From the NCBI RefSeq assembly GCF_026013365.1, contig NZ_JAPDOE010000001.1:496001-560000 (forward strand): DNA of 64,000 nt. Direction: 5' to 3'. The first letter of the stretch is position 1. Every line of letters begins with the position of its first letter. This document shows positions 17,752 through 27,253 of the stretch, piece after piece. A program made the translations under genes and the position numbers. Under the pieces are notes generated by a model. The model was not told the origin of the DNA. It did no database searches and was given only the letters and a program-made list of their open reading frames with translations. This DNA comes from Paenibacillus sp. LS1. GTDB lineage: Bacteria > Bacillota > Bacilli > Paenibacillales > Paenibacillaceae.

Positions 17752-18624
17752 CTATTCATAATAAATGGCCTCGTACGGAAATTCTAACTTATTCATGCGA
17801 TATTCTTTGGGAGACATGGACATATATTGCCGAAAAACTTTGCCGAAATAGCTGGGACTATCAAAGCCGCAATGTTGGCCAATCTGGGAAATCGGAAGTT
17901 CGGTCGTGCGGAGTAGTCGGATTGCAACTTCAATTCGTCTGTCTTTGAGATAGGCTAGCGGTGAAGTTTTCTCGGATTTCTGAAATAACCTGCACAAGTA
18001 ATGTTTATTGATATCACAATGGGTGGCGAGCAAATCCAGCGTCAATGGAGATGCATAATTCTCTCGGATGAACTTTTTACATTTCTCAATCGTTGTTATG
18101 GATAGGGCGCCGATATCCTTCTCCGCATCCCGACTCGTCTGTACCAGTATAAGCAACCACCGATAGACTTGCATGGACAAGCGATACTTGTCCGTAACCT
18201 TCTCTTGATGAATCAAATGGATAATTTGCCATAATTCTTGAATCAAGGGAGAGTCCGCGTTTCGTCGTATGACATGTCCCTCAGTATCATGGATCATATC
18301 CCAGATTCGATTGGCTTCATCCCCGCGAATGTTTATCCATATAAATTCCCATGGTTCGTTGTTCTCTTGTTTATAGTAATAGCAATGTTCTCCGGAGATT
18401 TTAACAAATAGGGCGTGTCCCTTTGGTAAAGGAATCGTTTGATTTTCAATATCCAGATAACCCTGACCATTAAGCGTGTATTGAAAAACCACGTGCCCCG
18501 GGTCCGGTCTATCATCACTTGGACAACGGTATTCCTCGCTAGAAACGATCTGCCATCCAATAGAGTCAAGTGTCATGATTGATGTATCGTCATTCCGAAA
18601 AGCATAAGAAACCGTATGAACCAT
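17752..18624 (-). CDS. AraC-family transcriptional regulator with cupin sensor
   Basis: 290 residues. The N-terminal half (about 20-130) is an AraC-type cupin that binds a sugar-like effector (GHVVFQYTLNGQGYLDI, LPKGHALFVKI). The C-terminal ~100 residues contain two helix-turn-helix units (LTLDLLATHCDINKHYLCRLF and the ISQIGQHCGFDSPSYFGKVFRQY segment). A good AGGAGA lies 8 nt before the ATG. It is divergent from the giant rhamnogalacturonan-degrading gene at 18833, with a cre site between them, so it is the natural candidate activator of that gene, probably responding to a pectin-derived sugar. That link is inferred from position only. Confidence 0.9.
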   Translation of the reverse strand: MVHTVSYAFRNDDTSIMTLDSIGWQIVSSEEYRCPSDDRPDPGHVVFQYTLNGQGYLDIENQTIPLPKGHALFVKISGEHCYYYKQENNEPWEFIWINIRGDEANRIWDMIHDTEGHVIRRNADSPLIQELWQIIHLIHQEKVTDKYRLSMQVYRWLLILVQTSRDAEKDIGALSITTIEKCKKFIRENYASPLTLDLLATHCDINKHYLCRLFQKSEKTSPLAYLKDRRIEVAIRLLRTTELPISQIGQHCGFDSPSYFGKVFRQYMSMSPKEYRMNKLEFPYEAIYYE

Positions 18625-18715
18625 CGTTTCATCTCCTTCCTAAAAAAGTCAATTATATTATATAATACGTCACATTTTTTAGATTGTCTGTCTTTTTTTA
18701 GACCTGTAAGATAAA

Positions 18716-18729
18716 TGTAAGCGGTAACA
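18716..18729 (+). promoter_or_regulatory. cre site (CcpA)
   Basis: TGTAAGCGGTAACA matches TGWNANCGNTNWCA at all positions. It lies ~105 nt before the PL11/CE12 gene in the AraC divergent region. Confidence 0.75.
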
Positions 18730-18832
18730 TAAAGAGGAGGTGGCTGTAAATTGTGTTCATTTGACAACAAACAGGGCAGGATCGAACTGATGATTCTAAA
18801 AATGAATTCTTAGATAAGGAGGAGTTAATCGA

Positions 18833-21800
18833 ATGATCCGAAGAACTGTTTCCATCCAGAAATCGATGTTTGTCTCTTTTTTAGCACTCCTTATGGTTAT
18901 TTCACTGGCTGTTCCTCCAGCGCCGATACGTGCAGAGTCATCAAGTAGCCAGCCGGGTCGCCAAGCTGAATATCTTAACCGGGGTTTGGTTGCGGTTCTT
19001 GTAGACAACGGCGTTTTTTTAAGCTGGAGGTATTTGAACAATGATCCGGATAATATCGCTTTCAATATATATAAAAATGGAACCAAAGTGAACACGTCGC
19101 CCATAAGCGATGTGACAAACTATGTAGACACCACTGGTTTCGACAGCTCACAATATCAGATCTCCACCGTTATTGCTGGCAAGGAGCAAATGCAGCCGGA
19201 GGTTGCATCGGTCTGGCATAACGATTATCTGCCTATCCCGCTGGATAAACCAGCCGACGGACGGACCAAAGACGGTGGAACCTATACGTATTATGCAGGT
19301 GACGCTTCCGTAGCTGACTTGGACGGCGACGGTGAATATGAAATCGTATTCCTGTGGAGTCCGAGCAATTCCAAGGACAATTCGCAGGCAGGTTATACCG
19401 GCAATGTGTATATCGATGCCATCAAACTGGACGGCACCAAGCTGTGGAGGATTGACCTGGGAGTCAACATCCGCGCCGGAGCACATTATACGCAGTTAAT
19501 GGTGTATGATCTCGATGGCGATGGAAAAGCCGAGGTGGTTGTCAAGACGGCTGACGGCACTAAGGACGGCCAAGGCACGGTCATTGGTGACGGCACTAAG
19601 GATTATCGCAACGAAGGCGGATACATACTGTCAGGACCGGAATATCTCACGTTGTTTGATGGTGAGACCGGAGCGGCCGTATCCACGGTGGACTATGATC
19701 CACCAAGAGGCAACGTCAGCGATTGGGGTGATGGCTACGGCAACCGTGTAGACCGGTTCCTCGGCGCGATTGCTTATCTGGATGGCACGAAGCCAAGTGT
19801 CGTGATGAGCCGGGGTTATTATACCCGCACAGTACTTGTTGCTTATGATTATGTTGGCGGGGAACTCGTCAAGCGCTGGACGTTCGATACAAACGAAGCA
19901 GGATCACAATACCAATCACAGGGCAACCATAATCTAAGTGTGCTGGATGCCGACAATGACGGCAAGGACGAAATCATGTTTGGCGCCTTGGCCATTGACG
20001 ATGACGGCAGCTTATTGTACAGCACCGGACTCGGTCATGGCGATGCCATGCACGCCGGCCAGCTCGATCCGAACCGGGATGGCTACCAGGTCGTAAGCGT
20101 ACATGAGCATTCGGATGCGGCATATGGACTGGAGATGCGCGATGCGGCAACAGGTGAAATTCTCTGGGGTGAGAAAACAGGTTTTGACACCGGTCGCGGC
20201 ATGTCAGCGGACATTGATCCGAACTATCCGGGCTACGAATCATGGGCCACAACCATTACCAACGGGCAAAGTGTCCCTGTAACCAATACCTACTCAGCTG
20301 CCGGAGAGGCTATCTACACTGCGGAAGAAGGACCCAAAACTGCCAATTTTGCGATCTGGTGGGATGGAGATCTTCAGCGGGAGCTGTTTGACCATGAGTG
20401 GGATAACAGCACAGCCAAAGGAATTCCACTCATTTATAAATGGGATTACGAAAACAAAAAGCTGGATGAAATCTTCCGAGCAACCGGTACGTTAACGAAC
20501 AACCATACCAAAGGCAATCCGGCGCTTCAAGCGGATATTCTGGGTGACTGGCGTGAGGAGATTCTGCTGCGGAGCGAAGATAGCTCGGAGTATCGTCTCT
20601 ACACAACGACCATTCCTTCAGACTATCGCATCCCTACGCTGATGCAGGACCCTGTGTACCGACTTGGCGTAGCTTGGCAAAATGTAGCCTACAACCAGCC
20701 GCCTCATACCGGCTTTTATCTTGGAGCGGAAGCTACAGCATTCCCTAAAGCCGATCTCGCGCTGACCCGCGAAGCAGAAATGCCGGAGCCGGTTTACCGC
20801 TTTGATTTCGGTACAGAGACAGCGTCGGGAAATACAGCTATACAGGACACTCTTTACAACCAAGAGACGGGGTACGGATTCAAGGATACAAGCGGTGTTA
20901 CCGTAGGAGAAAATGAGGTTTCGGTTGCGACAGGTACAACATTTGCTGTTGACCTGCCCAATGCCAACTACAAGGTGACGCTACGATTAGGCAATGATGC
21001 GCATGACTCGAACGTCGGGGTCAAATCCGAATTCGTCCAGAAGATCGCCGTAACCAATGTGACAGCGGGAACACCGCTAGAGTATTCCTATAATGTTGCA
21101 TTGGTAGATGGACAGCTCGATTTTCTATTCACGGGTACAGCCATAGACATCCAAGACGTTATCATCGAGAAATATCCAGAGAAAGCGGCTGGTGCGGCAA
21201 CGACGATCTATATGGCCGGTGATTCAACCATGCAATCTTACAGTGAAATACAGGCTCCTCAAGAAGGATGGGGGCAGCAGTTCGGACGTTATTTCTCCAA
21301 TGGAGCAGTGATCGTGAACGATGCGATCGGTGGTCGAAGCAGTAAATCCTTTATGGTAGACGGTCGTTTGGATACGATCCTGCAGCGAATTAAGCCGGGG
21401 GACTTCTTCTTCATTTCCTTTGGTCATAACGACGCCAGTGCAGGGATACCGGACAGGTACGCGTCACCAGAAGACTATAAGATCTACTTGGCTCGTTATG
21501 TAAACGGTGCCAAACAGCGCGGCGCTACACCGGTATTGCTCACTCCGGTTGGACGCAGAGATTTCAACACGGTGACTCAAGAATTCAACGTCAGCTTCCC
21601 CGCCTATGTGCAGGCAGCCAAAGAAGTGGCGGCGGAGCTTAATGTGCCGCTGATTGATCTCAGCAAGCTAAGTATTGCGTACTATGACAAAATTGGTAAT
21701 ACAGCTACGGAGAAAGTGTTCCTTTATGCTAATCCGGGTGAATATCCAAAATACCCGAATGGGATCAACGATAATACGCATTTCAGCAGCTATGGTGCGC

Positions 21801-24800
21801 AGAAAATTGCCGGACTCGTTGCCGGTGCGGTCAAAGACTTGGAGCTGAGCATTTCATCGCTGGTCATTGACCCGGATATTACCGAACCTGAGCCTGAGCC
21901 GGAAATCCAGCTCTATGAGGAGGATTTTGAAGGCGATGCTGCCAACTACCAGTATGCGATGGTCAATGCCACGGGTATTGCAGGAACCATGACCGGAACG
22001 GTAGTTGAAAAATCCGGAAATAAGGTACTTTCCGTCGCGGGTTCCGGATCGGGCAATCGGGCCAAAGTGTTCCGTCTGTTCGATGCCGTGAACGGCGATC
22101 AGGTGAACGTGAACTTTGACTGGCAATCCGGTAATGTGAGTGCCTATCCATCAGAAGGTCATCTCACGGTTCAGGATTCGAACGAAAATGCCCTGTTCAC
22201 GCTGTTTACGAAAACTGGAAGCACCAAAATTCATTATTTTGTCGGTGCATATAATCCGGATTACGGCACAGGTGATACAGCCATACCTGAAGGGGGAACG
22301 GCTACAGATATTTCCAAGAACCAGTGGGTCAATGTGGATGCTACCGTTAATTTTGCCGAGAAAACACTTGATCTGACATTAACGAACCTAGCGGATCCGA
22401 CAGTTACACAAACGATTGCAGATATCTCACTGAGTTCCGCCGCATATGCGGACAATGTCAGATCCATGCGGTTCCTGGGAACGAGAAAAGGCGGTGGAGG
22501 CACGTTGAACTGGACTACCCAGATCGACAACGTGCGAATTGAAGGCACGCAGCTCTCTTCGGAGGGTGGCGATCAGACTGCATTGATCACTCTGTGTGAT
22601 GAGATCAAAGCACTAGATCTGTCGGATTATACAGATGCATCGAAGGCCGTAGTGAACCGGGCTTTGGCAGCTGCGGAAGCCATTTTCAATACGGAAGCTA
22701 CCCAAGCTCAAGTTGACCATGCGTTTAACATGTTAACTGTCGCGAAGGATTCATTGACAACTGAACCGGACGAAGAGATTAACGAATACAAATTCGACTT
22801 TGGTTCTGGCGGCGCAGCCGACGAATACATCAAAGTCGATGCCAAAAGAGCGTACATCGAAGGCAATGGGTATGGCTTTGCTGATACTGCGCTGACCAAA
22901 GATGAGAACAGGGAAACTGGAGATTTGCTCAAAGAGGATTTCACACGGGTAAACGGCACCTCCTTCCTGGTGGAAATGGAGCCGGCTAATTACCGGGTAA
23001 CGATGACCATCGGGGATGCGGAGGAATCGACCAGCGCGAATGTCGTTGTAGAGCAGATGACCAAGCTGCCGCTTACAAGCATTGCCAAGGGCGAATTCAA
23101 AGAAATCACGTATGATATTGCCCTGATCGATGGTGTCTTTAACTTCAACTTCACCGGAAATGCACCGAAGATCAATGCGCTGAAGCTGGAGCGTCTGCCA
23201 GATCACAGTGCAAGCGATAAACCGGTTATTTATTTGGCTAGCGATTCCACCGTGGCTAATTACGCGGAGAACTATCGTCCGCAAGCGGGCTGGGGCGAAA
23301 CGTTGGGTGAATATTTTGATCCAAATGAGGTCAGTATTGAAAACCGGGCAGTCGGAGGATTGAGCAGCAAGACCTTCCTGAACGGCGGATATCTCAACAA
23401 TATTTTGCTCGACATTCATGAAGGTGATTATTTGTTTATGCAGTGGTCTCATAACGACTCCACACCTTCACGTCCAGAGCGTTATCTTACGCCCGAGCAG
23501 TTCAAGGTATATTTGAAAGAATACATTAACGGCGCTCTGCAAAGAGGTGCGATTCCGGTTCTGGTCACGCCAGTGAACCGTCGTGATTTTACCGGAGAGG
23601 TGCTGAACAAGAGCTTCCCGGAATACGTACAGGCGATGAAAGAAACGGCGCAGGAAACAGACACGCTCATCATCGATCTGAACCAAGCCAGTTGGGAGCA
23701 TTTCCAGGAGCTTGGCACAGAAGGAACCAAATCGATATTCATGTGGGTAGGTACAACCGAAGACAATACACATTTGCAAATGAACGGTGCAATCAAGGTG
23801 TCTGAACTCGTGGCACTACTTGTGAAGGAATTGAATATACCGCTGTCTGACTTTGTTACGCTGGAAGGAGAATCTCCGGAGCAGGAAGCCCCGCATACCA
23901 CGGCAACTGTACAAGGAGAATCGCAAAACGGCTGGTATACTTCTCCAGCACAAGTAACCTTTACAGCAAGCGATGAAGATTCCGAAATCGAAGGGACCTA
24001 TTATCAAATCAATGGTGGCGAAACGGTGAGTGGCACACAGTTGACCCTAACTGAAGAAGGTACACATACCATCACCTACTGGAGCGTTGATGTTGACGGT
24101 AACAAAGAGAGTGAACAATCTTTGTCCATATCCATTGATCTCGTACCTCCAACCATTGAAATTCAAGGTCAAACCGAGTACACCATTGATCAGCACGTGG
24201 AAATTGGCTATACAGCCTCCGATACGGGTTCTGGTGTGGCAGAACCCGAGGGTGTACTCCTGGACACACCGGCCTATACACTGGATCCCGGTCTAAACCA
24301 GGTCACGGCAACCGTCTCCGATATGGCTGGCTGGGAACAGACGGTTGAATATAGTTTTGCGGTTATTGCTACGTTCGATAGTCTGATTAATCTGACCAAC
24401 GCCTTTGCGGATGAATCGATCGATCCTAATGCCGGCGTTCTCGCTGATCAGCTTGCGAACACGATACAACAGGCCAAACAAGCAGCAAACGATCGTGAGG
24501 GAGCAAAAGCGCGTCAACTTCTTGCATCCTATGGTAATGACGTTCAGGCAGCTAGAGGAACCGTATTCACGGATGAGCAGGCAATTGTGCTGCTTAAGTG
24601 GGAAGAGTGGCTCCATCAGGCAACGCCACTAGCGAACGGGGCCCCTGGCACTCCGGTGTTATCTGATAATAATGGTTATGACACAGGACTCAAAGACGGA
24701 GACTATACAGTCACGATGAATCTGTGGTGGGGAAATAACGGCAATCAGTTCAAGCTGTATGAGAATGGAGAATTGATTAAGGATATTTCTCTGGTCGATC

Positions 24801-25216
24801 AATCCCCATCCGCCCAATCTGTTCAAGTTGATATTACTGGAAAGAAAAATGGCACCTATATCTATACTGGGGAATTGATCAATGCACTGGGCACAACCAT
24901 GAGCGTCCCGCTGACAGTCATCGTCACGGATGCTTCCCCGGGGCAAGCCGTTCTGTCGAACGACAACTGGGACGGTGACGGCAACTTTAATGTCACCATG
25001 AATCTGTGGTGGGGAACAAACGCAACCGAATATGAACTTTACGAAAATGGTGTATTAATTGACACACAATCTCTGCAATCTCATTCGCCTGGTGCACAGG
25101 CTGCGGTTACCGCAATCTCTGGAAGGGGACCTGGAATCTACGAGTATGAAGCTGTACTTCGTAATTCTTCAGGGGAAACCAGATCGTACAAATTAAATGT
25201 AACGGTTCGCGAGTAG
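18833..25216 (+). CDS. Secreted PL11 rhamnogalacturonan lyase fused to two CE12 acetylesterases
   Basis: 2127 residues, preceded by AAGGAGG. After a signal peptide (about 1-34), residues 38-640 are a PL11 (YesW-type) lyase propeller with Ca-binding loops DLDGDGEYE, DLDGDGKAE and DADNDGKDE; it splits the rhamnose-galacturonate backbone by beta-elimination. Next come a galactose-binding-like domain (653-780), a CE12 SGNH esterase (Ser798, Asp980, His983), a concanavalin-like sandwich (1024-1240), a FIVAR-type helical segment (1245-1312), a second galactose-binding-like domain (1317-1458), and a second CE12 esterase (Ser1472, Asp1644, His1647). The tail has two Ig/OmpL47-like domains (1687-1845), a FIMAH-type helical domain (1847-1925) and two Trp-rich chitinase-type Ig modules (1936-2127). 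The esterases remove acetyl groups that would block the lyase. No SLH or sortase anchor is seen, so it is released. Confidence 0.9.
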   Translation: MIRRTVSIQKSMFVSFLALLMVISLAVPPAPIRAESSSSQPGRQAEYLNRGLVAVLVDNGVFLSWRYLNNDPDNIAFNIYKNGTKVNTSPISDVTNYVDTTGFDSSQYQISTVIAGKEQMQPEVASVWHNDYLPIPLDKPADGRTKDGGTYTYYAGDASVADLDGDGEYEIVFLWSPSNSKDNSQAGYTGNVYIDAIKLDGTKLWRIDLGVNIRAGAHYTQLMVYDLDGDGKAEVVVKTADGTKDGQGTVIGDGTKDYRNEGGYILSGPEYLTLFDGETGAAVSTVDYDPPRGNVSDWGDGYGNRVDRFLGAIAYLDGTKPSVVMSRGYYTRTVLVAYDYVGGELVKRWTFDTNEAGSQYQSQGNHNLSVLDADNDGKDEIMFGALAIDDDGSLLYSTGLGHGDAMHAGQLDPNRDGYQVVSVHEHSDAAYGLEMRDAATGEILWGEKTGFDTGRGMSADIDPNYPGYESWATTITNGQSVPVTNTYSAAGEAIYTAEEGPKTANFAIWWDGDLQRELFDHEWDNSTAKGIPLIYKWDYENKKLDEIFRATGTLTNNHTKGNPALQADILGDWREEILLRSEDSSEYRLYTTTIPSDYRIPTLMQDPVYRLGVAWQNVAYNQPPHTGFYLGAEATAFPKADLALTREAEMPEPVYRFDFGTETASGNTAIQDTLYNQETGYGFKDTSGVTVGENEVSVATGTTFAVDLPNANYKVTLRLGNDAHDSNVGVKSEFVQKIAVTNVTAGTPLEYSYNVALVDGQLDFLFTGTAIDIQDVIIEKYPEKAAGAATTIYMAGDSTMQSYSEIQAPQEGWGQQFGRYFSNGAVIVNDAIGGRSSKSFMVDGRLDTILQRIKPGDFFFISFGHNDASAGIPDRYASPEDYKIYLARYVNGAKQRGATPVLLTPVGRRDFNTVTQEFNVSFPAYVQAAKEVAAELNVPLIDLSKLSIAYYDKIGNTATEKVFLYANPGEYPKYPNGINDNTHFSSYGAQKIAGLVAGAVKDLELSISSLVIDPDITEPEPEPEIQLYEEDFEGDAANYQYAMVNATGIAGTMTGTVVEKSGNKVLSVAGSGSGNRAKVFRLFDAVNGDQVNVNFDWQSGNVSAYPSEGHLTVQDSNENALFTLFTKTGSTKIHYFVGAYNPDYGTGDTAIPEGGTATDISKNQWVNVDATVNFAEKTLDLTLTNLADPTVTQTIADISLSSAAYADNVRSMRFLGTRKGGGGTLNWTTQIDNVRIEGTQLSSEGGDQTALITLCDEIKALDLSDYTDASKAVVNRALAAAEAIFNTEATQAQVDHAFNMLTVAKDSLTTEPDEEINEYKFDFGSGGAADEYIKVDAKRAYIEGNGYGFADTALTKDENRETGDLLKEDFTRVNGTSFLVEMEPANYRVTMTIGDAEESTSANVVVEQMTKLPLTSIAKGEFKEITYDIALIDGVFNFNFTGNAPKINALKLERLPDHSASDKPVIYLASDSTVANYAENYRPQAGWGETLGEYFDPNEVSIENRAVGGLSSKTFLNGGYLNNILLDIHEGDYLFMQWSHNDSTPSRPERYLTPEQFKVYLKEYINGALQRGAIPVLVTPVNRRDFTGEVLNKSFPEYVQAMKETAQETDTLIIDLNQASWEHFQELGTEGTKSIFMWVGTTEDNTHLQMNGAIKVSELVALLVKELNIPLSDFVTLEGESPEQEAPHTTATVQGESQNGWYTSPAQVTFTASDEDSEIEGTYYQINGGETVSGTQLTLTEEGTHTITYWSVDVDGNKESEQSLSISIDLVPPTIEIQGQTEYTIDQHVEIGYTASDTGSGVAEPEGVLLDTPAYTLDPGLNQVTATVSDMAGWEQTVEYSFAVIATFDSLINLTNAFADESIDPNAGVLADQLANTIQQAKQAANDREGAKARQLLASYGNDVQAARGTVFTDEQAIVLLKWEEWLHQATPLANGAPGTPVLSDNNGYDTGLKDGDYTVTMNLWWGNNGNQFKLYENGELIKDISLVDQSPSAQSVQVDITGKKNGTYIYTGELINALGTTMSVPLTVIVTDASPGQAVLSNDNWDGDGNFNVTMNLWWGTNATEYELYENGVLIDTQSLQSHSPGAQAAVTAISGRGPGIYEYEAVLRNSSGETRSYKLNVTVRE

Positions 25217-25227
25217 GTTAGGTATAT

Positions 25228-25275
25228 CAAAAGTGCTATTCCTCAACATGTTGAGGCGTAGCACTTTTGTCTTTT
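25228..25275 (+). terminator. Terminator of the PL11/CE12 gene
   Basis: CAAAAGTGCTA pairs with TAGCACTTTTG, and the inner CCTCAACATGTTGAGG is itself a perfect palindrome; a T5 tract follows. Confidence 0.88.
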
Positions 25276-25372
25276 TCGAGAATTCGAACGGTACATGTTC
25301 TATCCCCAGACTAGGGAGAAAACATTGTATCATCGATTAAGATACCGGTCAGGATGATGCCACCGTTCGGTA

Positions 25373-25409
25373 TGAAAGCGTTTGACTTATTTGAATATCA
25401 ATCTATAAT
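25373..25409 (+). promoter_or_regulatory. SigA-type promoter with partial cre for the YesM/YesN-like pair
   Basis: -35 TTGACT (25382-25387), 16 bp, -10 TATAAT (25404-25409). The sequence TGAAAGCGTT directly overlapping the -35 on its left is a half-conserved cre (last three bases deviate). This is the main signal in the 324-nt gap before the kinase gene. Confidence 0.65.
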
Positions 25410-25540
25410 GATGAAAGGAAATTGGACTTGGACGAGGCCTATGGAGAGAACGATAAACGGCATAGCTGTATGTATATTCACAGCAAGCTTCCATAAGCAG
25501 GAGGCTTGCTGTTTCATTTTCAGAAGGAGAATAGGTCCCC

Positions 25541-27253
25541 ATGACACTCAAAAAAAGAATCTTTTTATTGTTCTTTCTCAGTGCGTTTATCCCCTTTATC
25601 AGCATATTTGCTATTTCTTACTATACTATTGACTCTATTTTCGCAAATAAGATCGATGATGGCATCCGTAGCAATTTACAGCAGGTGACATCCTCATTGG
25701 AGAACTCCATCACCAATCTGAATCACGTTACGCAGCAATTATCTTACAGGGGTACTTTAGGCAAAAAGCTGGATGAATTCTTGAATCCGTCCTCCGATAT
25801 CTTTGAATTGATTGAGGCCAGAGACGAATTAAAGAGTGAGTTAAGCGTAGTCACGTTTACCAATCCGAATATCGGATTGACCTTATACTATTTCCAGAAA
25901 GAAGGCACTACGCAGTTCGGCAACTTTCCGATTAAGGATCATTTTTCTCCTGAGTCTTTGCCGGTGCTCTTCCAAACCTATGGCATTAAGTACTATGGTC
26001 CCCACACCAGTATGAACCGATTTGATGACCAACTCGTTCTGTCTGCCATGCGAAAAGTACAACTGTCTGAAAGGAACGACGTTTACATTTATGTAGAATC
26101 CGGCTTTCGCCTTACACAGGATATCTTGGGTTACAATCAATACAACGGCGCCTTATCTCATCTCATCCTGGATGGTACAGGAAACATTGTGTACAGTGAA
26201 ATACCCGAGGCCATGAAGGTCGGGGAGAATTTTTCCAGCTTAACGGTCGATCTTGCCAAGGACGGAATATCCCGCGGGTATCATTGGTTCAAAGAGGATG
26301 CCTCACAGAAATGGAGTGTCGTATCTGTCATTTCACAGGCTCAATATCAACAGGAGAAAAACCAGTGGTTGCTTCAAATATTGCTGGTCGCTTTATTTTT
26401 CCTGGGCTTTACCGTGTTTCTTGCTTGGCTTCTGTGGAAGATGGTCTACAAACCACTCGGTCTGTTCCATTCGGAAATCAACGGGATGTCCAAAAATCCA
26501 CAAACGACAGGGAGTCGAGCGCGCACTCAGATTCCCGAATTCGATTTTCTGTTGGGTGAATTTTCGAATATGCAGCATCAAATCGGTGACCTCTTCAAAG
26601 AAGTGCAGCAAAAAGAGAAGATTCGTGCAGACCTGGAAGTGGAGAAGCTACTCTATCAGATCAACCCGCACTTTCTAATGAATACGCTGGATACAGTGCA
26701 CTGGCTGGCCGTCATGAACGGACAAGGGGAGATCGATAAACTGGTGCAGTCCTTGAACAAACTGTTGTATTACAATCTAGGCAAATTAGGGCAAGTATCC
26801 ACAATGGAAGAGGAAATTGATGCGTTAAGGCAGTATCTGATTTTGCAGCAAATTCGCTATGACTTTGAATTTGACGTTCGCATCACAGCAGATGAACAAG
26901 TGCTTCAAATTCCTGTGCCCCGCTTTATTCTGCAACCGCTGGTTGAAAATTCACTATATCATGGACTGAGTGACGAAGGGTTTATTCAAATTGAAGTGAC
27001 ATGCACCTCAACGCTGAACATTATGATCCAAGATAACGGTGCAGGCATGACCGAAGAAACCATTCATAATCTGCTAAACAATCGTGTAGCTGAACATCAA
27101 AAAGTCGGAATGGGTATCGGACTCAATTACGTTCACCGCATGTTGAAGGCACAGTACGGGGATCAAGCACAACTGGTGATCGAGAGTGAATTGGGAACAG
27201 GGACAAGCATACTGCTCGTATTGCCTATTAAAGGAGAAGATATCTCGTCATGA
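25541..27253 (+). CDS. YesM-like sensor histidine kinase
   Basis: 570 residues. Membrane helices at about 8-30 and 280-305 frame a ~250-residue extracellular sensor domain (Cache-like). A HAMP-like linker follows, then the His_kinase domain with phospho-acceptor His377 in INPHFLMNTLD, the N box LVENSLYHG and the G box IQDNGAGM. This is the LytS/YesM type, which usually senses extracellular oligosaccharides, sometimes together with the solute-binding protein. The downstream response regulator gene overlaps by 4 nt. AAGGAGA lies upstream of ATG 25541. It probably controls the importer and alpha-glucosidases that follow. Confidence 0.93.
   Translation: MTLKKRIFLLFFLSAFIPFISIFAISYYTIDSIFANKIDDGIRSNLQQVTSSLENSITNLNHVTQQLSYRGTLGKKLDEFLNPSSDIFELIEARDELKSELSVVTFTNPNIGLTLYYFQKEGTTQFGNFPIKDHFSPESLPVLFQTYGIKYYGPHTSMNRFDDQLVLSAMRKVQLSERNDVYIYVESGFRLTQDILGYNQYNGALSHLILDGTGNIVYSEIPEAMKVGENFSSLTVDLAKDGISRGYHWFKEDASQKWSVVSVISQAQYQQEKNQWLLQILLVALFFLGFTVFLAWLLWKMVYKPLGLFHSEINGMSKNPQTTGSRARTQIPEFDFLLGEFSNMQHQIGDLFKEVQQKEKIRADLEVEKLLYQINPHFLMNTLDTVHWLAVMNGQGEIDKLVQSLNKLLYYNLGKLGQVSTMEEEIDALRQYLILQQIRYDFEFDVRITADEQVLQIPVPRFILQPLVENSLYHGLSDEGFIQIEVTCTSTLNIMIQDNGAGMTEETIHNLLNNRVAEHQKVGMGIGLNYVHRMLKAQYGDQAQLVIESELGTGTSILLVLPIKGEDISS

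Noticed and set aside
22751..23452. 233-codon antisense frame inside the PL11/CE12 gene
   Set aside because: No ribosome binding site and no protein-like features; the plus-strand frame has clear CE12 and galactose-binding motifs here.
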